A stretch of DNA of 64,000 nt. Source: Corythucha ciliata (taxonomy: Eukaryota; Arthropoda; Insecta; Hemiptera; Tingidae). How positions within the stretch are numbered: position 1 is the stretch's first letter; every line of letters begins with the position of its first letter. Under the pieces are notes generated by a model. That model was not told the origin of the DNA and made no database searches. It worked only from the letters and a program-made list of their open reading frames with translations. This document shows positions 56,101 to 64,000 of this stretch, piece by piece. A program made the translations under genes and the position numbers. The DNA is taken from assembly GCA_038030265.1 (NCBI GenBank), contig CM075941.1:41850164-41914163 (forward strand), written 5' to 3'.

Positions 56101-57530
56101 TTCACAACTTTAAGTCGAAGTACCCCGCTATGCGGAGGTCTATTTCTGAAAATCCCCTCGATTACTCCGAAATTGCAAAAATGAAGGCTGTCTGGGTTCG
56201 ATACACCCAATTAAAATATTTCGCTGACGATCTGCTGGCCTGTCGCCTTGGTAAGCCCTGTTCCCGTCACCTTCAGCGTCTGAGCCCGTACAGGGATTCG
56301 AATGGTCTGATGCGTGTGGGGGGGAGACTGAGGAACTCCGATATTTCCGAAGAGGAAAAACACCCAATAATTCTGCCGAAGCACTGCCGCTTATCCCACG
56401 TTTATATCGATTATCTGCATCGCGTCACTCACCACGGCGGAAACTCTGTAGTCATGGCTCTGTTGGGACGCGAGTTCTGGGTGATATCTGCTAGGAGTGT
56501 GGTTAGACAACGCATTTTTCAATGCCTGCCCTGTTACCGGTTTAAGGCCAAACCCGTTACCCCTCTGATGGCCGACCTGCCTGCGGCCCGCGTGCGTCCG
56601 TCGCGACCATTTGCGCATACCGGAGTGGACTAGGCCGGTCCGTTTCTATTCAAGGCAGCTGCTGTTCGTTCCTCCAAAGTACTGAAGTGTTATGTGGCCG
56701 TCTTTGTGTGCTTTGCATCCAGAGCGGTACATCTCGAGGTGGTTACCTCTCTGTCTGAAGTTGCGTTTCTGGCGGCGTTTCAGCGTTTTTGCGCGCGCCG
56801 CGGCCTCCCCACTGCTGTTTACTCTGATTGTGGCACTAATTTCCAAGCCGCCTCCAAGCGTCTGGACGCTGGTGAAGCTTGGTTAAGAAATGTGGGGCGA
56901 ACTACTGAAGTGGCCGATTTCTGTTCTGCGAAGACTATTGAGTGGAAATTCAATCCCCCTGCTGCCCCACATATGGGTGGGATCTTTGAGAGCGCTGTAA
57001 AATCTATGAAGTCTCATGTGCGTCGCACACTTGGGGAAACTGTTCTGAATTATGAGGAGTGGGTCACTTTTCTTTCTGCTGTTGAGGCCGTGCTGAATTC
57101 TAGGCCCCTCGCCCCTCTCTCTTCTGATCCCACGGTTTTCGACGTTCTTACGCCTGGACACTTTCTTGTCGGGGGGCCGCTTCTGGCTCCTCCTGAGCGA
57201 AGTCCCTTGTCTGATCCGCGTAATAGTCGTGATAGGTGGGCTGTCGTTCAACGCCTTCGCCATGAGTTCTGGGAGCATTGGTCGGCTGAGTATCTGCGGA
57301 CCCTGCAGGCCCGTAATAAATGGTCACAGGATGTTCCTGGACCAGCTGTTGATGACCTGGTGCTCTTGCGTGACGAGCGGTTGCCTCCCCAAAGGTGGCC
57401 TATCGCCCGCATCACCCGGTTATGCCCGGGACGTGACAATGTAGTTCGTGTCGTAAAGCTGCGAACTGCTGAGGGAACTTATACCCGACCTGTGGTGAAG
57501 CTCTGTTTGCTTCCCCCTTCTGCTGACTGA
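53117..57530 (+). pseudogene. BEL element 2 Pol: knuckles, protease, RT, RNase H, integrase; stops and a frameshift
   Basis: In order: two Cys-rich knuckles (CSICRGDHTVKDC, CSACSGPHHVLLH), a DUF1758-type protease with active site ALLDPGAEMS (DPG rather than DSG/DTG), and RT (KVRVVFDSSAKTSSG, FTADIKQMYRMI, TFVDDILTG with intact VDD). Then RNase H (RLELEGALLAAKLW, YAWTDSRVVLSWL), integrase (CLPCYRFKAKP, VYSDCGTNFQAASKRL, PAAPHMGGIFESAVKS) and a DUF5641-like tail ending at 57530. Defects: TAG at 55316 (Trp position), a small deletion or frameshift near 55450, TAA at 55725, TAG at 56631 (GVD then AGPF). Everything else stays in one frame. Confidence 0.87.
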
Positions 57531-57810
57531 CTGATATCGTACATCACGTTCCCCTACTCTTGTATATACTGTAAATAATCTTACTTTTTGACTGGTTTTT
57601 CCTAGAACTTAATTTGATTTATTGACATGCTATTTAATTAGTGTTTATTCTGTAGACATTCTTGTCTAACTTCTGTTCTACTTGAAAATCTGTACCTATT
57701 CCTCTGTTGGGAATTCTGAATCATATCTCTCCTACCGCTACCTTCCCCGCTCCTGTAATACTCGCTTAGCGTCTGTCTGCGCTCATCTCTGTCTGTAGAA
57801 CGGGTGTCGT

Positions 57811-57826
57811 TCTAGGGGGGGGGGAA
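57811..57826 (+). promoter_or_regulatory. Polypurine tract of BEL element 2
   Basis: A run of G with flanking A directly before the 3' LTR, the position of plus-strand primer removal in LTR elements. Confidence 0.75.
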
Positions 57827-58311
57827 TGGACAAAAATGTCCGTCAGATGCTGCCCTCTGGCGTAGTTGGTGGGAATTACCTTCATATAGGCTGAATGGGG
57901 GGAACCCTTTTGAGCCCCTTCTCTGTGCCGTTTTTATGGGAGAACTAACTAACTGACCGTTGGGCAATCACCCTGGAATTCTGGAAAACTGGAATTATCG
58001 CTGGAAAAACTGTTTGTGTTCCGTCGGGAAATCCCAAAGTGAGCGGAGTCTGGATTACGCGAGTCTGAGTGCGTATCATATATTTTCTGCCGGCCGCCCG
58101 AATTCAACGCGAGTGGTTGACGTCGACCAGAGAGCTGAACTCTCACCCTGCCCAAGGTAAAGCTATTACAGATCCATATAATTGTGCCAATTGTTCTCAA
58201 TACTGCGTTCCTGAACGTAAATCAGGTGGTCCTCCCCTATGCTAAATCTGCTGAAACTTAAATCACCCCCCCTGTCTGAAATTCTGTCTGCCGGTTAATG
58301 GCTTACAACCA
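57827..58311 (+). repeat. 3' LTR of BEL element 2
   Basis: Partner of 51136-51620; followed by the duplicated GACGT. Confidence 0.95.
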
Positions 58312-58316
58312 GACGT

Positions 58317-58900
58317 GAATTTGAAGGTGTAAAGGGTTAAATAGCCGAAAAACGCTCATTCCCGGTTATCGTGGCGGGGGGTGGGGCTATTCTCTAACAA
58401 CAAGCAATACTTTTTTTGCCAGCCATGTGTCTATTTCATTCATTTGTTTGAATAAAATTAATGAAACAAACATAAATGACTGCGAAAAAGCTATTGCTTC
58501 GGAGTTGGAAAATAGACCCTCCATGAAATGGAGAATGAAGAAAATCTCTAATTCACGGTTTTAATTATGAAACATCGCTAATTCACGTCTTTAAATGGAG
58601 AAAAGCGCTAATCTGCGAATAAGGTGTGGAAAAAACGACGATTCGCGGCCAAAATTAAGAATAAGCCATAACGCTATACGTGGTGTAGAAAACCATAAGA
58701 TTTAATTCAATTGTTCAAAATTAGTCAATCAAATCTCCTGTTTTTTTATAATAGTGTATCACTAGAGAAAAATTGATCTTAAATTTTTTTGTGGTTAGAG
58801 TTTCTTGTGGTTAGATTTGTTTGAACTCAAGCACGTCCTTCGCGACCCCCCTGCCCTGTAGACGACACCTCAAGTTTTGAGGGCTGAAATTTAAATTAAG
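58317..58900. other. No gene seen; short family C repeat patch
   Basis: At about 58540-58690 several CGCTAATTCACG / GAGAAAAG units related to 26440-27500. This is also the sequence into which BEL 2 inserted. Confidence 0.45.
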
Positions 58901-59670
58901 TTTGTGTGGACCCCACGATACTTCTATGTTCCCGTCGTTCGCTTACGACATGCCTTTCACATGAAACAATTCCGACACGAGTGATTAATCATTAAAACTC
59001 ACCCATCAAAATTAATTAATTTGCCCTAGCCTGTCCTTAAGTTCTGTTCTCATAAAAATGCCAGAGTTCTAAAATTTGTTGGAAAGAACTCTATGTCTCT
59101 CAATATTCATCCCATGTCAACGATTGATGCAACAATAACACACACAAAAATATGAACACCCAAATTCTAACGACGTGACGAATAATGAATTTTGTAGCCT
59201 TATACTATAGTTCTCTTTAACGGTAACTGGATAATGCTTCATCTTGAATTAAATAGACATACAAGACGGCACATGAAAAATAAATAAATGGTTAATTATT
59301 GACTGAAAGCCTTTGAGAACGGAGTTTTATTTCCCTTTAATATACAGTCCACTACATCATCATTTTTGGTCATTCCGGACCGGATCTGAACAATTATTTT
59401 GATCAGTCCGATTTGCGAAGCAGATTAATCTTCGTTGAAGCAGACATCAAGTCACCAACGTCGAATTACCATCTCAATTTTTTTTGACGCGAACTCTTCG
59501 TCGAGCTCTTTTCGTCGTTGATCAATCTTCATCATCTCTTCAATTTTTGTTCAAAAATCATTTAGAACAACTTTTACTTCCGTTGCATTCAATCATTTTT
59601 TTTTCTAGACGCATAACCGCATCTTCGACGCGTGTATCCTTCACTTCGATCTATTCGCACTGTCATCGTA

Positions 59671-60978
59671 ATGGACATCGAGAGTCTCAAACGGCATCGA
59701 GCCGTCATCAAAGGTCAATTGACCAGATTCGCAAATTTTTTGCAGGGTAGTCATGAAGCGGACTCGGTTCAAATCACTGCACGACTCGAAAAGATAGAAA
59801 GTCTCTACAACCAATTCAACGAAATTCAATTTTCCATTGAGCAGCAGACCGAACCAGAGAATCTCACTATTCAGGAAGAAGAGCGTGAGTTATTCGAAAA
59901 TAGCTACTTCAATATCGTCGCATTGGCAAAAACACGTTTAATGTCGAATCAAACATGCCATCGCAGCAACAATGCATACGAGCCAACGCATCAGGAAGTA
60001 ACTAATCAAGTAAATGTAAAATTACCATCTTTAAATTTAGTTACATTTAATGGTAATCAAGAAGATTGGCTATCATTTTCCGATTATTTTACCTCTCTTG
60101 TCGATAAAAATGAATCTTTGTCGGACATACAAAAATTCTACTACCTTCGTTCGTCTCTTAGTGGTACCGCCCTCCAAGTGATTGAGGCAGTCGAGTTAAC
60201 GTCTAATAACTACAAGGTAGCATGGCAATTATTAAAAGATCGTTTCCATAACAAAACATTAATAACTAAAATTCACGTAAAATCCTTGTTCGATATTCCC
60301 TCCGTTCACCAAGAATCAGGAAACGAATTAAGGGAACTTTTAAATTCAGTCCTCAAACACGTTCGAGCTTTAAAAGCACTGGGTCAGCCCACAGAATCTT
60401 GGGATTCATTATTAGTACATTTAATCACGTCAAAATTAGATCAAACAACGTTTCGTGAATGGCAAAAAGAATCACCAACAAATGAACTACCCAGTTTTGA
60501 GGATTTAACTAATTTTTTAAGCCGTAAGTGCCAGGTACTTGACTCTATTCGTTCTGCAGATCAGTGTCAGCAGTTTGACAAAACACATTCATCCAAAAGT
60601 TCGAGCCAACCACATAATCAAAAATCAAATGCTCTCGTCGTGTCGGCCCATTCGTTTTGCCTGAAGTGTAGAGGACCCCATTCCATTTTTCAATGCAGTG
60701 ACTTTCTTTCGGATCCTGTTCCTGATCGAATCAAAACTGCCAAAGAATTGCAATTGTGTCTTAATTGCCTCCGTAAGGGTCACTCTTCATCTAACTGCAA
60801 AACCCAGAGTCGGTGCAAACTGTGTAAAAAACCACATAACACTCTTCTCCACCTTGGCAACAACCAACACAATTCCCAAGAAGGTAATCATAACAGAGAA
60901 TGCACGTCTCATATCGGCGTAATTAACATGCAACATCATACAAATTCACAAATAATTTTAGCAACAGCAGTTATATAA
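59671..60978 (+). CDS. BEL element 3 Gag with CCHC-like knuckles
   Basis: ATG at 59671. The N-terminal half is helical (ESLKRHRAVIKGQLTRF). The DUF1759 core follows (KLPSLNLVTFNGNQEDWLSF, SDIQKFYYLRSSLSG, AWQLLKDRFHNKTLI, WDSLLVHLITSKLD), then Cys/His knuckles (CLKCRGPHSIFQC, CLNCLRKGHSSSNC, CKLCKKPHNTLLH). TAA at 60976-60978 lies immediately before the protease in the same frame. Packs the element RNA into particles. Confidence 0.85.
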   Translation: MDIESLKRHRAVIKGQLTRFANFLQGSHEADSVQITARLEKIESLYNQFNEIQFSIEQQTEPENLTIQEEERELFENSYFNIVALAKTRLMSNQTCHRSNNAYEPTHQEVTNQVNVKLPSLNLVTFNGNQEDWLSFSDYFTSLVDKNESLSDIQKFYYLRSSLSGTALQVIEAVELTSNNYKVAWQLLKDRFHNKTLITKIHVKSLFDIPSVHQESGNELRELLNSVLKHVRALKALGQPTESWDSLLVHLITSKLDQTTFREWQKESPTNELPSFEDLTNFLSRKCQVLDSIRSADQCQQFDKTHSSKSSSQPHNQKSNALVVSAHSFCLKCRGPHSIFQCSDFLSDPVPDRIKTAKELQLCLNCLRKGHSSSNCKTQSRCKLCKKPHNTLLHLGNNQHNSQEGNHNRECTSHIGVINMQHHTNSQIILATAVI

Positions 60979-63900
60979 ATTTTTGATTTTCAAGGAAGCA
61001 AGTTAAAATGTCGTGCTCTTCTTGATTCGGGTAGTCAATTGCATTTAATCACAGATTCATTTTGCAAAAAGCTCAAGTTTGCCAAGAAACAGAGAAAAAT
61101 AGATCTTGTTGGCACAGGAGGATCAGTTCAGTCCAAGTCAAATTATTATGTTCAGACAAAAATGCAGTCAAGAGTATCGGATTTCTCGGCCTCCTTGCAA
61201 TTCAATGTCATTTCCAACATAATTAACAGAGCTCCAAGCACTTTTATAGATACGTCACATTTCGACTTCCCCCCGAACGCAACTCTTGCAGATCCTCTGT
61301 TTTATCGTCCACATGGTGTTGATGTTTTACTTGGAGCCGAAGTCTTTTGGGAGTTGATCGGTCTACAGAAAACCCAGCTTTCTCGAGAAGGTCCCATTCT
61401 TTATCAAACTTGTTTAGGTTGGGTAGTCGGAGGGTGCATTCAAAACCTCGATGGTTCTTCCACTGTAGAATCAAATTGCCTTCTTTCAGTAGTTAATCTG
61501 AAGCAGGACCCACTCAACTCAACACTCGAAAAATTTTGGACCATAGAAGACTTACCGAATAACAATACAAAAACATTCACAGGGGACGATGCATTTTGCG
61601 AAGACTATTATGAAAAAACAACCCTCCGTAGCTTAAACGGCCGCTACACTGTTAGCATGCCACTAAAACGATCCCCGTCAATTCTCAGTCACAGTAAAGC
61701 ATCAGCATTAAAAAGATTTTTATCACTTGAACGTAGATTGCTCAGTTCCCCGTCAACTTATTCCGGGTACAAATCATTCATGCGAGAATACGAAGGCCTA
61801 GACCACATGGAGTTAGTTGGTGAACTAGACTCTACTGACGTAGACAAAAATAGTTCATATGTCATTCCACATCACTGTGTCATTCGTGAATCTTCTACAA
61901 CGACTAAATTACGAGTCGTATTCGATGCTTCAGCTATCACTCCTTCCGGTCATTCATTAAATTCTATATCCTATGCTGGCCCTCAAATTCAGAATGATTT
62001 GTTTTCAATCATTACTCGTTTCAGAATTCATAAATTCGCTTTTACCGCCGACATTGAAAAAATGTACAGGCAAATCAAAATTGATCAACAACAAACCAAT
62101 CTTCAACAAATCATTTGGCGCGATGACCCGAAGGAAAGATTAAAGGTTTACAGGCTAAAAACCGTCACGTACGGAACTACTAGTGCGCCTTACTTAGCAA
62201 TCAAGACTCTGGAAAGATTAGCTCAAGATGACCACCACTTATATCCCGAAGCATCAAAGGTCCTTACCAGGGATTTTTACGTTGATGACGTCATGTCAGG
62301 TCATGATTCTTTGGAAAAATGTATTCAGCTTCAAAAAGATTTGTCTCAATTATTAAAAAACGGTGGTTTCAATCTCAGGAAATGGTCTGCTAATCACCCA
62401 TCGCTTTTGTCTCATTTTCCTCCTGAGTCAATCGAAAATCCTCAGTCCACATTGAGTTTTGATGACGACGAAAATACAGTCAAAACTCTAGGATTGCTAT
62501 GGAATCCTAAAAAAGACGAATTCTCTTTCTCAGTTAATTTACCGAAGCCACCAAATTCCTTAACTAAAAGGCACGTCCTTTCGGTAACATCAAAAATCTT
62601 TGACCCCCTCGGTTTGGTTGGTCCAGCAGTTTTGCTTGCCAAACTGTTTCTTCAAAATTTATGGAAATCGAAGGTTGACTGGGATACTTCACTAACTCCA
62701 GAACATGCAAAGGCATGGGATACCATCTACTCTTCTCTCAAAAATTTGAAGAATTTTACGTTGCAACGCTTTATTTTATTAGAAAACAACCAAAATTCAT
62801 TTTATTTATGTGGTTTTTCAGATGCTTCAACATGTGCCTTCGGTGCTTGTGTATATTTATGTTGCAAAGATCGTTCCGGGCAATTTAAAGCTTCGTTATT
62901 GGCCTCAAAATCAAGATTAGCCCCATTAAAAACAATATCACTTCCGAGGCTAGAATTATGCGGAGCTCTGCTACTCTCTCATTTGCTTCATAAAGTCAAC
63001 AACTCACTCACCCTACAGATTGATTCTGTTTTTTGTTTCACTGACTCCACAGTTGTACTTTCGTGGATAAAATCACCCTCGACAAACTTCAAAACATTCG
63101 TAGCTAACAGAATTTCAAAAATTCAAACTCTCAGCTGTCATAATTGGACCTGGGGGCATGTACGGTCTTGCGACAATCCCGCAGACTTTATTTCTAGAGG
63201 AATGTCATCTCTCAAGTTATTAGACAACAAACTGTGGTGGCACGGACCACATTGGTTGGCTAACGTTGAAGATCAACTACAAACAAATGCAGAGGAAAAC
63301 CCTAAAATTCTTCCTGAAATGAAAAATCAAGTTTTTTTTGTGGGGCTTGTCCAAAACGAGTTCATAACTGAATTAATCACAAGATTTTCAAGTTTAACAA
63401 AATTAAAGAACGTTGTGGCTTATTGCCTGCGTTTTAAAACAAAATTGACAACCAAGCAAAGAGGTCCCATAACTCCTTGGGAATCGCAACGTGCACTAAA
63501 TTTATTAATCCGTTTTGAACAGGAACATCATTTTAACCCTGAAATTCAAAACATCCGGTCTTCCGGTAACATAGCACCATCAAGCAAACTTATCAGTCTA
63601 AACCCATTTCTAGGACAAGACGATAGTCTGTTAAGGGTAGGTGGTCGTCTCGAAAATTCGGATCTAGACTTAAACCAACGTCATCAAATTTTAATTCCCG
63701 CGGAAAGCCCGTTAACCACCTTAATAGTTCGAGATGCTCACCTACGAACTTTGCACGCTGGTCCTCAGACTGTATTAAACTATTTACGACAGTTGTATTG
63801 GCCTTTGCGAGGAAAATACATCGTTCGGAAAATTGTTCGTCAATGCGTCATTTGTTTTCGTCACAACGCAAAACCTCTGTTTCAGCTAATGGGTCAACTT

Positions 63901-64000
63901 CCTCGAGATAGAGTCACTCCGTTAAGACCATTTCATACAACTGGCGTCGACTACTGCGGTCCAATTGCCTTCAGATATTCTAGACAAAAACGACCAATTT
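60979..64000 (+). CDS. BEL element 3 Pol: protease, RT, RNase H, integrase (partial, open to window end)
   Basis: In the Gag frame, directly after its TAA, with no stop seen to base 64000 (~1007 codons). Protease: CRALLDSGSQLHLI (DSG), GVDVLLGAEVFWELI. RT: KLRVVFDASAITPSG, AFTADIEKMYRQIKI, TTSAPYLAIKTL, FYVDDVMSGH (catalytic VDD intact). RNase H: CGFSDASTCAFGACV, LPRLELCGALLL, CFTDSTVVLSWIKS, CDNPADFISRGM. Integrase: LLRVGGRLENSD, HAGPQTVLNYLRQLYWPL, CVICFRHNAKP, TTGVDYCGPIAF at the window edge. This is the best-preserved Pol of the three BEL elements. Confidence 0.9.
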   Translation, partial: MFDFQGSKLKCRALLDSGSQLHLITDSFCKKLKFAKKQRKIDLVGTGGSVQSKSNYYVQTKMQSRVSDFSASLQFNVISNIINRAPSTFIDTSHFDFPPNATLADPLFYRPHGVDVLLGAEVFWELIGLQKTQLSREGPILYQTCLGWVVGGCIQNLDGSSTVESNCLLSVVNLKQDPLNSTLEKFWTIEDLPNNNTKTFTGDDAFCEDYYEKTTLRSLNGRYTVSMPLKRSPSILSHSKASALKRFLSLERRLLSSPSTYSGYKSFMREYEGLDHMELVGELDSTDVDKNSSYVIPHHCVIRESSTTTKLRVVFDASAITPSGHSLNSISYAGPQIQNDLFSIITRFRIHKFAFTADIEKMYRQIKIDQQQTNLQQIIWRDDPKERLKVYRLKTVTYGTTSAPYLAIKTLERLAQDDHHLYPEASKVLTRDFYVDDVMSGHDSLEKCIQLQKDLSQLLKNGGFNLRKWSANHPSLLSHFPPESIENPQSTLSFDDDENTVKTLGLLWNPKKDEFSFSVNLPKPPNSLTKRHVLSVTSKIFDPLGLVGPAVLLAKLFLQNLWKSKVDWDTSLTPEHAKAWDTIYSSLKNLKNFTLQRFILLENNQNSFYLCGFSDASTCAFGACVYLCCKDRSGQFKASLLASKSRLAPLKTISLPRLELCGALLLSHLLHKVNNSLTLQIDSVFCFTDSTVVLSWIKSPSTNFKTFVANRISKIQTLSCHNWTWGHVRSCDNPADFISRGMSSLKLLDNKLWWHGPHWLANVEDQLQTNAEENPKILPEMKNQVFFVGLVQNEFITELITRFSSLTKLKNVVAYCLRFKTKLTTKQRGPITPWESQRALNLLIRFEQEHHFNPEIQNIRSSGNIAPSSKLISLNPFLGQDDSLLRVGGRLENSDLDLNQRHQILIPAESPLTTLIVRDAHLRTLHAGPQTVLNYLRQLYWPLRGKYIVRKIVRQCVICFRHNAKPLFQLMGQLPRDRVTPLRPFHTTGVDYCGPIAFRYSRQKRPI

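Larger units (their letters stand above)
51136..58311 (+). mobile_element. BEL/Pao element 2, complete with LTRs, recent
   Basis: Two 485-bp LTRs (51136-51620, 57827-58311) are almost identical; I see about three differences near the 5' edge and one inside. They start TGGAC and end TTACAACCA. A 5-bp target GACGT is duplicated (51131-51135, 58312-58316), typical for BEL/Pao. The internal region encodes Gag, protease, RT, RNase H and integrase in one frame, interrupted by four stops and one frameshift despite the young LTRs. A polypurine tract (AGGGGGGGGGGAA) precedes the 3' LTR. Confidence 0.95.
58901..64000 (+). mobile_element. BEL/Pao element 3, runs off the window
   Basis: Gag from 59671 and Pol to the last base. 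The 5' LTR cannot be defined without its 3' partner. A plausible extent is from TGTGTGGACCCC (58901) to about 59360, followed by TTGGTCATTCCGGACC as a possible primer-binding region. Codon use is AT-rich compared with the GC-richer BEL 2, indicating a different family. Confidence 0.8.

Overview
This is eukaryotic DNA, almost certainly arthropod and probably insect. The reading frames are intron-broken with GT..AG junctions, there are AATAAA signals and no bacterial gene order, and the mobile elements form a typical arthropod mix: BEL/Pao and Ty3/Gypsy LTR elements, PIF/Harbinger, CACTA, mariner/Tc1, MULE, piggyBac and many MITEs. I see no rRNA, tRNA or CRISPR array. Species is not decidable from the sequence.

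Layout. 1-7 kb: a Harbinger element (1074-5929) with a decayed transposase gene and a MADF-BESS gene. It is invaded by a non-autonomous CACTA-like element (3073-4919, TG duplication) and by a 287-bp MITE (5483-5769, perfect 8-bp duplication). 7-31 kb: accessory DNA with fragments of a MULE, of a large arthropod transposase-like family (10-12.6 kb), of a DDE_3 transposase with both visible aspartates lost, and of an HAFTGCDTTSA-family gene flipped in place between 53-bp inverted repeats. The same stretch has several TTA-flanked MITEs, a Tc1-like non-autonomous element (17283-18950), degenerate tandem arrays of ~30-bp unit, and a few small host-like secreted or orphan genes (13.0-14.3 kb, 25.0-25.6 kb). 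31.3-33.8 kb: a mariner-like element with unusually long (~490 bp) terminal inverted repeats. 34.2-34.9 kb: C-terminal part of a piggyBac transposase.

35.5-43.6 kb, minus strand: a Ty3/Gypsy element. Its order is Gag, then a complete AMSH-type JAMM (deubiquitinase-like) domain, then protease, RT, RNase H and integrase. The JAMM domain opens the Pol frame, in the -1 frame relative to Gag, through a canonical A_AAA_AAC slippery heptamer directly before the Gag UAG and followed by a G-rich tract. A second, apparently intact Harbinger (37311-41100, perfect TTA duplication) is nested between the protease and RT. I consider the Gag-(-1)-JAMM-Pol arrangement the most exciting item in the window.

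44.3-64 kb: three BEL/Pao elements. One is a decayed minus-strand Pol (44.3-47.3 kb). One is a young complete element with 485-bp LTRs and a GACGT duplication (51136-58311). One is a plus-strand element running off the window end (from ~58.9 kb). MITEs and tandem arrays separate them.

A second theme is gene topology. In both Harbinger elements the transposase gene and the MADF gene are on opposite strands and interlocked: each gene's main downstream exon lies inside an intron of the other. I inferred this by reading splice sites and phases on both strands.
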